Shown piece after piece: positions 39,681 through 51,912 of a stretch of DNA of 64,000 nt. Location of the stretch: positions 122,604,183 through 122,668,182 of the forward strand of contig NC_089978.1 in NCBI RefSeq assembly GCF_036417845.1, in the 5' to 3' direction. The notes below the pieces were generated by a model, which worked only from the letters and a program-made list of their open reading frames with translations, had not been told where the DNA came from and made no database searches. Every line of letters begins with the position of its first letter. Position 1 is the first letter of the stretch. The position numbers were made by a program, and so were the translations under genes. The stretch is from Apteryx mantelli. Its lineage: Eukaryota > Chordata > Aves > Apterygiformes > Apterygidae.

Positions 39681-42600
39681 GCTACCATGAATATAATTTC
39701 AGCCCAGTTAAACCCCATCTCCTTTATAACATGCAAACAGAGGTTGTTTCCACCTAGTCTGGCAAACAGTCGTTGTTGCTGTCTGGACAACATACATAAA
39801 GGAAACTGTTTTGTGTTGTGTTAACATCGATGAAAATAAAAAACAATGGACCTCACTCAAAGAAACCCCAGCCAATCACTGTAGATATGTGCATGCATGT
39901 ACCTTTATGGTGGACATAGTTCTAAGGTCAAATAACACCTTTGCTATCACACCTTATTGTCGGATAGTCTGCAAATTCTAATATTCACATAAATAAAAGA
40001 AGTCAGGTTTCAGCCATCAAAACATAAAGGCATCTGTTTTCTGCACAATCACAGCTTTCATCATCAAGTAGTTGCAACAAATGATGCAACTATCAGCTAC
40101 CTCAGCCAGCAAGCCAGCTTTACAACTGCTATCACTGCCAGAGGAAAAAAAAGCAAACCCTTCACTGTACAGAACTGAAAGCAAATATGTATGGTACATT
40201 GCTGCATCTTTAATAAAAGATGAGAAAAATTAAGTGACAAGGACCAAAGTTACAGTTCTATTAACAAAATGCAAAATGTCTTTCTTTGGAAAAAAATCAA
40301 GTTATGATGCGAGTATGTAAAATGACTAAGATAAAACTCAAAAAGGTTTCTCTGAGGCTGAAAAAAAGTCCAAAAAATGCCTATATCCAGGCAGCACTAG
40401 AATGATCTTCCGTAGTGCTTCTCTTTCTCAATACACCTCCCTAAATTCAAGGGGGAAGCATATTTTTCCATTAATTTCTCCCCCCTGCTTTTTTTTTCTC
40501 CTCTTTTTTTTTTCCCCCTCTCTTTCTCTCCTAAAATTAGCAGAGTCATGAAGATTTTAGGGTTAAACTTGAAACCCCAACAAATTAATGCACTTTCTGG
40601 TGTATTTTTTGTACTATAATCTGGTTAGAAACTTCCAGGAACTGCAGCTGAGTTAAAGCCATTGCTAGTGCTTCATTGTGTTCACAGACAGACTGAAAAG
40701 TAGGATTCAAAACTAACTGTAGTCATTTATTTTTTCATGACTAATCAACATTTTATACCTCAGCCATTATCTAGCTTAGGGAAATCATACTTATTACTTG
40801 TATTCTAACTCTTGTTCCCTTTTAGAAGAGAAAGGGAATAAAAAAAGTAAAGATAGATCCTTTAAAAAAAAAAAACAAAAAAACAAGCCTCTGAAGTTTC
40901 AATTAGCAAGGTTTTTTTTGAGTTCTTAGATGACCGGGTGTGAATGATACACCTCTTACAATTTAATCAGAAGGCTCAATTTTTAGCTATTATTTTTCTG
41001 CTAATGAGTTGAGATAGATGAATGTGAAGTCATCTGCATTAGCCTTGTTCCATTAAGGAATCATGTCATGAATATATTTTCTCCAGAGCATAAAACAATG
41101 AGATAAACTTTAAAAATTGTTTTTTAGTAATAAGAAAGTATTTCCCTATTGCCTAAGTTCTGGAATACGTGTTTTCATTTGAAATGTTATCCCAGCAGTG
41201 CACAGTACAGAAAATTCTCCCAACCTCTGGGAATCATGGGAATAGAGCATGGCAACTGCAGCCTATTCAGGAAGACGCCCGATATATTTAAAAGAAAACT
41301 TTCTTTTAGATAATCTGAATCTTACTGAGGACTGTAAATTTGAAGCCGATATATAAAACTTCCACTTTTTTATCCTCTTGAAAACTGCACAGAAATCCTG
41401 ATCATGACCACCTGTATGTAATATATTGAAAACTTAAGTCTTGGTATATCATCCTGAGGCAAGCCTTACTTTCAGGCCTCAGTTTCCAAGAGTGTTATGG
41501 AAAGCATAATTAAATTCATCCCAGAATGTGCTTGCACACATAGAATATAGTTGGCAGACAATAATGCCCCTAACATTGGACTTCTTCTAAGCTACAGCAG
41601 GCAACAGACAGGAAAAATTAAAATATGTTGTCACAAGAAAAGTATACCAGACCATGTTCAAGCTCAGCTGACAGTGAAAGTTTGTGGTGCACGTCCATCT
41701 TTCTAACAACCACCAACAGCAGAACATAAAAGGTTATCTTTCATCATGCATGTTGAATTTTCTTGTTAAAAGAAGAGATTCCTCTCATTGTCTAAGGCAT
41801 CATGATTTACACTAGTATTTAAACCCCAAATCTTCAGCTCTGACATCTATTACTGCTGAAGAGCCCTTATTTTAAAGATATTTTAAAAAGTTTCCCTTAA
41901 GTATTTGTATTCTTTATAAAGAGGGTTCCAAATCTTTTGTTTATAAATGATTTTTTTAGTGCTTTTTATCCACTTAAGATTTTTTTTGCCAATTTGGGTG
42001 TGATTTGGGAGAGAGGAAAGGTCAATGAGAGATTCACAGCATATTCATTATGAACTCCAGCACTGAACTGATAGGGGAAAGAGGATGGATTATAGGAAAA
42101 GGCTTTCTCTATCCCAAGTTTTTAGTTATTGTACTTCAAAGTAATTCAAACTAAGAGTTTCCTAAAGCCTGAGAAAAGTGTTTTCTAACTCTTATTCACT
42201 TGTCTCTTCTGATAATATTATCCTACAGGGTCCCCAAATTTCATTACAAAGACTAATAAGTGGTAACCAAATGCTAGGTTTGTTTCTAGTAAGAATTAGA
42301 AAAACCACAATGAAGAAGTCATCCAGTCATCAGTCACTAAAACACAAAAGCTTACAAAAGCAACTGTGATTACTTTTTCCTGCTCTGATCATTATTTTGT
42401 AGCAAGTTATAAACAACAGAACAAACTAACATGGGCAACCTAAAGCACCACTGATTTAACTCTCTGCAAAGAAGGCCCCTTTTGGGGGTTCTGTAGATAG
42501 TCTATGACTTTTTCATACACGCTCAAAGATAATCAGTAGTTTCCATAGCTCCTGGTTAGCAAGTTAAAAAGATTACTCTATTTGACAGATAGAAAAAAAT

Positions 42601-43094
42601 AAAATAACTGAATTTACCTAGCATCCACAGACTGCTTCCAAGGGATATACAAATAATAACTAAGAAATTTAAGGCAATTTTCAGTGAGCTAAATATCAGG
42701 GGGAGTCCTGCAAAGTGGAAAGGGGAGACAGGAAGAAATGCTGAAATTCACTAACCCCAACCCTCTCAATTTAGAAGAAAAAAGCCACAGAGGATTTATA
42801 TGCTAGGGCTAATTGACAGCAGGCTGCTAAACACTTTCACCTGTATCAGCAGCTGGAAATGAAGGCTAGAAGTCATCAGTGTATGGGTCAGTGCCAAACA
42901 GACTTCCATCTGAAAGAGTTTCTGAGGGTTAGTTGCATAGGAGGACTCTACTGCCCAGATGTCATGGGCAGGCAGTGATAACATTGGGCTAGGCAGCAAG
43001 TGCAGTGAAAGTATTCCCACGTGCAGGTCCCAAAACTCAGTGATACACACTGTAGGTAACCTTCTGGAGAAAGTGAGGGACATTGGACTCAGGT

Positions 43095-43108
43095 CCACTA
43101 GATGGCAG
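43095..43108 (+). promoter_or_regulatory. CTCF-like motif, upstream of BTLA
   Basis: CCACTAGATGGCAG fits the CTCF core (CCASYAGRKGGCR) at every position. The same 16 bases, including two following Gs, recur at 62815 in the same orientation. Occupancy is unknown. Confidence 0.5.
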
Positions 43109-43733
43109 GGGATCAATTTTGCTTTGGTAACTTCTTGTCATTTTACCAAACCTGATTATATTGGAATTATCCTCGTAAGGTGAATAATTACCGAAGATGG
43201 AGGAGCGAAGCTGTGACACATATTGGCACAGGTACTTGAAAAAAGGGGGGGAAACATTATTTACACTCACCTGACTGAAAAACAAATTAGCATATTTTAT
43301 TCCAACTCTCTTAAAAATATACTATATGATCAAAAATTCTATGAGTAATCTCAGCCCCGATGGATTTTTTTTTTTTTCCTAACTTCATTGGTAGTAGTGC
43401 AGGAAGTTTTAGGGAGGGAAATTTTTTGCTGTGGTATCAGTCTGAGTATATTACACTTGCTCTGTTTAGGTCTTTCATCTAAAGAACAAGGATTGCACAA
43501 AAACTACTCTAGAAGCATATCCAGACCTAAGGCAGGCTTCTGCTCCAGAAATGTCTGTGTTGCCACTCAAGCTATGGATGGGGGACAATTCACACCATTT
43601 TGTACATCCACTGTTGCCCAGCTGCCTCACCCTGAGAGGCCACCGAACGTTAGTCTAAGGAAAAGATGATATCCCTGCACTGAAAAGCTTAAGACTGCAA
43701 TGAAGTCTGCAGAGAGGCCCTTTGCACTGCTTG

Positions 43734-43790
43734 TGGAGTTCATTAGCAGAGTGTAGTACTAGTTTGTACTTCTTGGAGTTCATTAGCAGA
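43734..43790. repeat. Short direct repeat, 40-bp spacing
   Basis: TGGAGTTCATTAGCAGA occurs at 43734-43750 and again at 43774-43790. It looks like a small local duplication with no attached coding feature. Confidence 0.8.
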
Positions 43791-44539
43791 ACTAAGCTTT
43801 AAGTTAGAGAATGAAATATTAGTTTGCAAAAGATATGAATGAAAGAGGTACAACAATTTTGTTTTGTTGCCCTGAATAATAATGCGGAATGAAAGAGTGT
43901 CACTGAAATCTGTTTCAAAACTTGGAGAGAAACTAGGCTTTTTGGACTTCCAGAAAACTTTTTCTAAAGATAATTCTGAGAAAAATAAAGCTATGTGGTA
44001 AAGTACTTAGATAAAGGATGTCAAATGTTTCACAGTATCGAAAAAAGCTACTTCTGCAGAGACCTGCACATCCTTCTAGAAACACCTGTTACATAGCATT
44101 ATACCTGAAAGAAGGCTGCAATTAAGGCAAAATCTGAGCATAACAGATATGTCCTGAAGATTTATCTTCCATAACAATCATTGCCTGCTTTCTAATTAGA
44201 GCTCTTCATTTCCATTTTCAGACTGTTGCTAGCCACATGCTGCTACTGCAGTATAACTTAAGTCACTATGATCTGCTTGCCTGAAACCAAATCACACTTT
44301 TTTTTCCCCATCAGAAATGGCAGGGTGTAAGTGACAGATAAGTGATCCTGCTTCACAGCTAAAACATGCCTTTCAGAAACATCCTATTCAGGAGAGCACA
44401 GTTGAGATGAGGCTGGCAAAATGCTGCTGTTCAGCTTGCTCACCTCCTCTTGCAGGAGGCAGAACAGGTGACTGGGCAGGACATGCTGACCTAATGTTCT
44501 GGTGCCACCTGGTAAATGTGGCTGGGCTACAGGTGTGAG

Positions 44540-45960
44540 CTATTGCTACCGTGTCCAGATGGATGAGACCTGGGAGACTAACTCTTCCTGTGCACCGTGC
44601 ATTTCTTTATAATCAGGAGCTCCTACTGTGGTGATGCACGTGAGCCTGGCCACTGTCCGCGGTCCACTGCCACAGGTCTTCCTCCAGCAACAGAACTGTT
44701 GCATTAGGGACATGAGCCGGTGTATCTTTGCCAAGTCTTTTTTCATTTCCATTTTTTGTCCCAGTGTCCATGAATTTGACACATGGCTGCATGTGCTAAC
44801 AGACTGGACTGTAAGGAGCGCCAAGGGATTAGTTGGTCCATCCCCTAGTCCCAAAGTAAATTGAGCTATATCATCCTGACAGTCTAGCTTAGCTCTTAGG
44901 ACCACCAGTGATTCAAACTCAACAATCTTCCAAAGAAACCAGTTCCAGTATTTTACTGTTTTCATTATTAGGAAGCTTTTCATACTGTCATCAGTCTTTC
45001 TTACTTCACTTTCAGCCTGTTACTTCTTGTCCAAACCCATCACAAACATGAAAAACAGATTACTTAATTCCTCTTTAATGTCTTTACAGGTTATTATGTC
45101 CGTTCCTCTGATTGCTTTTCTTTAAGTTAAGCAACCCCAAGAATTTCAATCTGTCTTTTAGGGCTGTCTTATGTTCATGGTAACATCTGGCTTCTTTCCA
45201 ATTCAGAGAGACTCCAGACATTGTCCCACATCTTTCTTGAAGAACAATGCCAAAAACTGGACAATACCAAAGTACACTTACCAGTCCTGAATAGAACACA
45301 AAGATTATTTCATGTGTCCTGTATGCTTTCCCTTTGGTCATACTTCCTCTGAAATGGTTATTTCATGACAGTATGACATCATTGTTGATTGACTTTCAGC
45401 TTGTAATCCACTCTAAGCCCCCAAACCTTTTGCGCACAAGCTGCCACTTAAATAGTTATTTCCACCCTATATTTGCACCATTAATTATTCCTGTGAAGGT
45501 TTAGTATTTTGCACTTGTCTTCTTGAACTATATCTTGTCTATTTACAAGCCACTTCTCTAATTTATCAGGATTATACAGAAGTCTAAGCCTGTTCTTTAG
45601 TGTTTACACCCTGCCAGCTTCCTAACAGCTGCAAATTTAATAGATGTATTTTCTTGTTCTTCATCTAGGTCATTAATGAAAGCAATGATCAGAACTGGAC
45701 TCAGAACCATTCAATATGTAACCTCATATAAACCTTGTTTATATTTCTGAGGCTTCCTTCTTGTCTCAGTGAAGAATTTGCTCATGATTCAGTCAAGCTG
45801 GTCTTTTACTACACTTCTGTAGCAGAGATAGTTAGTGCTTATACCCTTTTTATCCTTTACTGGATGAATCACCAGCTCTGTTTATCTCCTTTTCCTTGCA
45901 TTTATATTTCATGAGTTAACTCCCAGTTCTCTAAACTTACTGAAGCTTTCCTTGCCAAGT
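44540..45960 (-). mobile_element. Ancient CR1-type LINE, reverse-transcriptase region and 3' end
   Basis: Read on the minus strand, this is a badly decayed CR1-like element. A piece around 44880-44950 gives KYWNWFLWKIVEFESL, which matches the CR1 C-terminal pattern [15 protein letters not shown]. On the plus strand, the stretch at about 45230-45700 has the word order typical of antisense CR1 reverse transcriptase in amniotes: a segment about cases of CACATCTTTCTTGAAG, a GACTTTCAGCTTGTAATCCAC segment, and a CATCTAGGTCATTAATGAAA segment. The 145-residue minus ORF at 44546-44983 lies in it and is a repeat relic, not a gene. Confidence 0.7.
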
Positions 45961-48054
45961 CCAGTTATTTTTATTCTGCTGTTCTGCTTCTGCTCTGAAG
46001 GGTATTGAAAATATTAAGGTTTCTAGTTCTATTTTTTTTTTATTATCCACACTTCTTCCATCAGTAAAAAGACATTGTACCAAGAGCTATTATCATTCAT
46101 CCTATTCATCTTCGGACCTCCATCAAAATATCTGAATTTTCTCCATTTCCCCCTCACCGAAGATCAATTTTAAAATCCTTGTCCAAGTGGCTTACCTCTG
46201 TACTTTTGCTACTCACCCCTCATTGATTGTCATTTAAAGCCACCCTGACTAAGAGAAAGCTGGTACACAAAGATGCTCTTTCCCTTTTTTCCCCCAAAGG
46301 AACAGATTTCACAGACCGTCCTCCTCTGTTTGAAGAAGCCAACAGCCTTCTAGAGCTACCATCCAGCTCAGATGATGGAAATTATAAACACCTGTCCCTA
46401 ACTGGCCCTTGGTACATGTGAGCATGGGAGATATAATAAGAATGTCCTTGAGCTCCTGGTCCCAGCCCACCTGCTTCCAGAGCCCTGTCACTGTTTCCTA
46501 ATTGCTCACCTTCATTCTTCGTAAGGAACTCACAGGTCTGAGCAGAATGGACTGATGGTCAGAGAGGTAGGGGAGTCTCACCAAACTATCATTTAAGATC
46601 TCAGATTTGGACCCCTAGAAGCAGACACTTCCCAGGATGCTAAGTCCTGTGAACAGATGAGTTTCTCTACTGCCCTTGGCAGAGAGGTATCAGAGACCAC
46701 AGTTTCTTGCTTCTTCAGTGGCTTCAAATCTCAGCCTTACAATGAATAATCTCTTCCCTATTATCGAGTAAGTTCAGGCATATTTGATTTGGCAAGATTA
46801 GAACAATATTAAAGAATTATAGGTTTATAAGTAGACCAGTACCATCTAATTTATAAACACATGTTGCAGAAGTCACCTTAACAAAGTAAACAAAAAAAAT
46901 CAACAGTAGCAAAGTCTGCTGTAATGAAGGCTATAAACATACAAAATTATTTATGGTGTGGAATAGTAGGAAATTTGCTGAGAAAAGGCTTGCAAATTAG
47001 AGGTTATCTGTATGGAAATTTATGATCTGGCCATCTCAAGTTCCTGAATATACTACCTGTATATTCACAAGAAATGCTATATCACATTCATAAGAAACCC
47101 TGGCTGACTCTGCAGTTGAGACAGTAGGTCTGAGACATTCAGTCTCACAACTTATGTGCACTGGCTACCCTGGAGCCCAGAGGCTTCTGACAGATAGACC
47201 CTTGCCCTCTCTGCACTGTTCTCTCCTCCCATACACATTTTTCCTACCTACAAAACTTTTCTTGAACAGATTTTACCAATTTTTTATACTCTCCTCCATC
47301 AGCCAGAAGATATAGATGTATCTAAGATCTTTTTCTTTAGACTTGGACAGTGTAGGGAAGTAGGGAGCACTTGAGGATCACATAGTTTTCATTACTTTTA
47401 TGTAGCCATTTCATTAATTTTACGTAGTCAGAGAAATCAAGCACCACAAGACAAAAGAATCTTTAATAAAGATTGGGACATTCAATACCAAGACCCAGAC
47501 TTAAGGTGGTATACAATACCTTACCAGAACACTGAGTTCAAGAAAACTTTAGAAAATCAAGAAATAAAGATAAGGTATATTGTCATGAAATATAATTCTC
47601 TTCATTATTCTAATTACAACAAATCTCTACCAAAGAGCAGTCTTTCCTTCTGTAAATTACCAAGAATTATGAAGAAAACAATGACCTGAAATAAATATAA
47701 AAATAAAAGAAAAAGTCTGTGAAAAGGATGACACAAGAAATCCTGGCATGTATATTTTACATATTTTTTTCTCTAAACTATTCGATTCCAAACTGGCTAA
47801 GATACAGAAAAAAAGGAAAATTTCAAATCAGAGGGAGAAAGTGCCTTTTAACAATCCTCCTTAAAATGAAAAAAACAATAGTTAGCAGATGTTATCTGCT
47901 ATCAGTGTCCCATATAGAGATAAGATCTCATGAAAGCAGACAAGGGAAGTCTCTGAGCAATGAGAGAGAAAAGAGACTGTGATTAGTGTCATGGGGAGTA
48001 TATAACAGAAAAACAAAACCCTAAAATTTTTGTCACATTTTTCTTCTGTTCTAG

Positions 48055-48366
48055 GATTTGATGCCACTGATTGTCCAGTTGAAATCCAAGTTAAAAGAAA
48101 CTCCCGGTACAAAAGTTATCTTGGGAACTCTTTGATTATACACTGTCCAGTTCATTACTGCAAGGAGAGGCCAGTCATGAAGTGGTGCAAGATAGAAGGG
48201 AATGAATGTGTGCTGCTGAAAGAGAGCAAAGTAGAATGGAAGACCAATGAGAAGTTTATTCTGGAGTTTTTCTCAATTCATCATAATGATAGTGGAATTT
48301 ATCGTTGTCGAGCAACAGCAGGCACCTTGTCCAGCGAGAGCCATGGAATAAGGGTTATTGTTGAAG
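48055..48366 (+). CDS. BTLA: BTLA Ig-domain exon
   Basis: This 312-nt exon encodes the extracellular immunoglobulin domain of B- and T-lymphocyte attenuator, a type I membrane receptor that in mammals binds the TNF-receptor-family member HVEM and inhibits lymphocyte activation. It is bounded by TTCTAG and GTGAGG and is phase 1 at both ends, as usual for Ig exons. The six cysteines of mammalian BTLA are all present in order: TDC, IHC, HYC, KWC, NEC and YRC. DSGIYRC is the classic F-strand motif, and KWC is the C-strand tryptophan-cysteine pair. The exons at 49577, 50811, 51866 and 53037 continue the reading frame. A preceding signal-peptide exon is required and was not found, so the N-terminus of the annotated protein is missing. 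Confidence 0.9.
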
Positions 48367-49576
48367 GTGAGGCCCCTTTATTATGAAAGAGCCCTTTTAA
48401 ACAAATGAATTCCATATACAGAAAAACTCATGCATACTAGAGGGTGGCTTCTCCAAACATGTTTTTCCGGTGGCAAGGGACTAGTCTACACCCAATTGTG
48501 CTGGTACCCACCACCTTCTTCATGCTTCCGTTCCTATCTTGCTTCCTTGGTACAGGGAAAAAGAAAGAACAAATTAAATAAATAAAAGGAGGATCTGGAA
48601 CAGAAAAGGAAAGCCACCACTACCGAACAGGCATTAGTGGGCTTTCTGATAATAAAAAATATAAATTAGAACAAAGAAAGATTGTGGGAGGTCAGCCTGT
48701 TTATATGCTGCATGGACTAGACAAGACCCAAAGGGTCATGTATTAACAGCTGATGAGGCCACACAACAGCAACGAGAACAAAGCAATTCAAGCCTCATGT
48801 TGAGAATGACCTCTCCTGCTACAAACAGAGACAAAGTATAATTTTGTACACCAACAGCAGGAAACCTTACAATAGTTTTAAATGACCTTAGGAGTTAAGG
48901 GTAAGTAAGGCCCTCGTATTAATTTAGGCAGTTGGGATGCCAAGTCTGGAGTATGGCAAGCCATGTCTGTCCTCCTCAGCATTGCTCTGCAACCAGGAAG
49001 TGATCTGAGCGGTCATACTGTGCTAGGGACCCTTGGTAGCGCAGTTATAAGGTTGTCCTGTTGCCAGTTCTTCCCCTGGTAAGCTGATGGGCTTAAAAAC
49101 CCTGCTTGTTGTCACAGGAAATGTTGCAGCAGAGGGAGCAACATCAAAACATAAGGCTGTAACGTGCTAGCAGACATAGTACATGCCCAACTCATATGAT
49201 GCAAGTTTTTTTGACGTGAGAAGAACAGCATAGATCCCTGAGTAGCTACCAAATGGTATAATCACAAATACCATACCACAAATAAGTGGTGGAATGTGTC
49301 TCCATTTGCCAATTATGCGCTCTGCTGATCTGTTTATCTGAGTGCCAAAGAGGTCTCAAATATAGAATTACTCTGCTAGCAGTGGGAGAGCAACACTTCA
49401 TTTCTACCGCCCCTCTCCCCAAAACTACCCTTTGCTTTTTTGCGTTTTGTTCCCTCCTCCATCCCCCAATCAAAGCAGAAACTTGTGAAGACTTCAGTGT
49501 GCAGTATGAAAAATACAAATGCAGTGCAGAATGTCAGGCTGCTGTTTCATTTCCCTGTCTTGTTTTTCCCTTTCAG
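48367..49576 (+). other. BTLA: BTLA intron after the Ig exon
   Basis: About 1.2 kb between the Ig exon and the stalk exon. ORFs at 49246-49711 on both strands cross the next exon and are spurious. No repeat family was recognised. Confidence 0.7.
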
Positions 49577-49612
49577 AAAAGCCTGCAAACTTTACAACAA
49601 GTTCATCAGAAA
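49577..49612 (+). CDS. BTLA: BTLA stalk exon
   Basis: This 36-nt exon starts after TTTCAG, ends before GTAAGT, and is phase 1 on both sides. With the flanking bases it encodes E-KPANFTTSSSE, a Ser/Thr-rich stalk with an N-glycosylation sequon (NFT). The phase match to both neighbours and the two consensus splice sites support it, although the exon is too short for a homology argument. Confidence 0.7.
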
Positions 49613-50810
49613 GTAAGTTGTGATTCTTATTTCCTCTTTAAGACAAGGGAACTAATGAGTATTGATATGAATTTCTGGTTAAATTGTTTTGTGCATTCAG
49701 GACAAATCTAAACTCATTGCTAAACTACTATTGCATATTTCCCACTTGAACAAAATACAGAGGTCAAAGTTTTCAAGCCTACAACTCCCCAGCGTTCAGC
49801 ATAAAAAGGACAAAGCCAATCAAACCACCTCCTGGCAGTATGAACTGCACTGCTGATTTTACATGCACACTTTTAATATCCCAGTGATACATATGGCTTA
49901 TACTTACAAAGTGTTAGGAATCACACTATACCATCACTTTAACATATCTTGAAGTATGTTTTTTGCTCGCGATTGGTTATTGTTCACAATACAACTATTG
50001 TGAACAACTACTCAAGCCCATGTAGTGTTCATCTCCTGGGTCTATTCTCTGACATAGTGTCCATACTTTGTGCACCAGAAGACAGCAGTCCTCAAAAGTG
50101 TGCATCGAGAATTTATTCCTAAAAAACCTCAGTAACATAAATGAGGTTTATGACTGTCATTGCCTTTCTTCCCATCTCTCAGTCTGTCCTCCATTTTCAT
50201 TCCCATGTGCAGGATACAAGGACAGTTCCTGCCTTCTAATGCACTTCCCTTAGCAGCCCTGTTCTCTTTTCTTCTTGACAAGCTTCAAATGTAATGTAAA
50301 ACTAAGCTCAAGGTCCAACTCTTAAAAGGGTCTAACTTCAAAGGATCTTAAAGTTAGATCCTTAACATCATTTATCTGTCAAATGCTGCCATATGAATAC
50401 CTCATAATAGCACCCATTTGTAGTCTCGGCCATTACGTTTTTTTCACAGTTGATACAAACCTGCCAGCAGGCTTCTTTGTTTGCAGTGCAAAGACTAGGG
50501 AAAAAGAAGAGGAAGAAAGATCATAATGGAAATATATGGCAGTTTGGAGCAGTGCTCTAATTCTGACCTTATTTGTTTCAGCTGGTCTTCTACCATGCAT
50601 CATTCACCAGTTACATTTTTTCTATGCACTTTTCCTTCAGTATCTTAATACTTGGTAATCTACCCATGGAGATGGTAATCTCACAGCATGCTTATACTAA
50701 GTAAGAGAATGCTTTAATTACATTAAGAAGCAAGTTGCATCAGAAAGACCTAATGTTAAAATCATTCATTAAACATTACTCTGTGCTAATGCATGTTAAT
50801 GCAATTTTAG
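49613..50810 (+). other. BTLA: BTLA intron between stalk and transmembrane exons
   Basis: About 1.2 kb of AT-rich sequence with no repeat, RNA gene or additional exon that I can support. Confidence 0.7.
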
Positions 50811-50948
50811 ATACCACTACTATCTCAGAAGATTCCCAGGAATCTGGAAATGACAAGATATTGCACATTATCTGTGCTGCATTATCCTTGCGTCTATGTT
50901 GTCCACTCATCTTCATATGCATGTTTTGGTGTCTAAGGTGGTACCATG
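50811..50948 (+). CDS. BTLA: BTLA transmembrane exon
   Basis: This 138-nt, phase 1-1 exon lies between a TTTTAG acceptor and a GTAAGC donor. It encodes a short acidic stalk (TTTISEDSQESGNDK), the membrane segment (about residues 17-42 of the exon, ending CPLIFICMFWCL) and the cytoplasmic anchor RWYHG. Its arrangement matches mammalian BTLA, where a cysteine-rich hydrophobic segment is followed by CLRRHQG. Odd points are an arginine (codon 50891-50893) and a histidine within the hydrophobic stretch. The first codon, split across the junction with the stalk exon, completes an NTT glycosylation sequon. Confidence 0.85.
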
Positions 50949-51865
50949 GTAAGCAGTTTTATCATACAATCTCTTCCTACTGTGTGTTTGATTCCACTCC
51001 TATTCACAGCTTAAAGTCACTTAAAGCACTACGAAAATGCTCTAATTACCCCATCTGATTGCTGAGATGTTCTTATCAAGTGTGGCCATACTGAATCTTT
51101 AAGAATTTAATTTATCCCATGTACTTTTCCTTCCAGAGAGACAGGAATGGAAGTAAACTAAGAACAAATCAAAACTTCAGACTTTATAATAATTAGAAAT
51201 TTTTGTCCTATCTTGCAAATAATCATGTTACAAACAAGTAGGAGTGTTAGCCATGTAAATGAAGTCAAACTCTATCTGGCTACATTTTGCATCCCTAATT
51301 TTCCCTCTAAACTATCAAGTAATTACAGTATTAATCTTTCCTGTTTTAGAGGAACTCTTATACTGCTGTCATCTTCTAAATCAAGAACGGAACTTAGAGT
51401 TCCCCATATCTTAATTTACATGAAGTGATTGCTCATTTGCCTATTACAATTCTATGAGTTTTCTATTTTAGGAAAATGAAATTATTTCATCTTCAAAAAA
51501 ATATAACCTTTGCTAATGAGATGGCTTGATGGTTTTCCATGCCTTTTTTCCCCATCCAGCTCACTGAATATAGAGAAATCTGCTCTATTTTAGGAATAGG
51601 AAAAATTAAATAAGAATTTTTCTGCTTTTATTCAGAGGGGCTCTGAGGAACACAGAAACTCATTCTACAGATACATCTTTCTATGCTTTTTACCTTTTGT
51701 TAGAATGGCTCTTCCCAAATCCAGACTGGGAATAGATTTCAATTCTTTGAGGTGCACTCAATGAGGCAAGGACTGCTTTAGTAATTAATACCCCCTCTGT
51801 GAATAGAAAGGCACCTTCTCAGTGCTGATTTATTGAAACATCCTTTTCTGTTTCTTTTTTCCCAG
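50949..51865 (+). other. BTLA: BTLA intron after the transmembrane exon
   Basis: About 0.9 kb of AT-rich DNA. No repeat family or further exon was recognised. Confidence 0.7.
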
Positions 51866-51912
51866 CAAAGCAAAAGAGAACTCCATTAACCCCACAGAGA
51901 CAAAAGAGCCTG
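51866..51912 (+). CDS. BTLA: BTLA short cytoplasmic exon
   Basis: This 47-nt exon runs from a TTTCCCAG acceptor to a GTATGT donor. It completes the codon split after the transmembrane exon and encodes KQKRTPLTPQRQKSL, ending in phase 0. It aligns residue for residue in length with the short membrane-proximal exon of human BTLA, which begins KQNELSD. An internal AG five bases further on would give a 42-nt version, but that ends in phase 1 and would put the last exon out of frame. The peptide is strongly basic. Confidence 0.8.

Larger units (their letters stand above)
33891..48054. other. Gene-poor interval between CGGBP1 and the BTLA Ig exon
   Basis: This 14 kb of AT-rich DNA should contain the BTLA promoter and its signal-peptide exon if the gene is complete here. 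I could not find a convincing exon with an ATG, a hydrophobic core and a phase-1 donor. The interval holds a C20 homopolymer (39661-39680), a CTCF-like motif (43095), a 17-base direct repeat (43734 and 43774) and an ancient CR1 (44.5-46.0 kb). The 134-residue ORF at 37600-38004 is not recognised and has no supporting features. Confidence 0.6.

Noticed and set aside
43388-43669. A hydrophobic ORF (GISLSILHLLCLGLSS) as a possible BTLA leader
   Set aside because: It has no ATG before the hydrophobic stretch and no convincing donor in the right phase.
44546-44983. A 145-residue minus-strand ORF
   Set aside because: It overlaps the C-terminal and 3' region of an ancient CR1 element.
47728-47840. 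A candidate BTLA signal peptide (MTQEILACIFYIFFSLNYS)
   Set aside because: It is hydrophobic and close to the Ig exon, but no phase-1 donor follows it and the only GT in reach is poor and in the wrong phase.
51876-51912. An alternative acceptor five bases inside the short cytoplasmic BTLA exon
   Set aside because: It would end in phase 1 and put the signalling exon out of frame, whereas the upstream acceptor keeps the frame.
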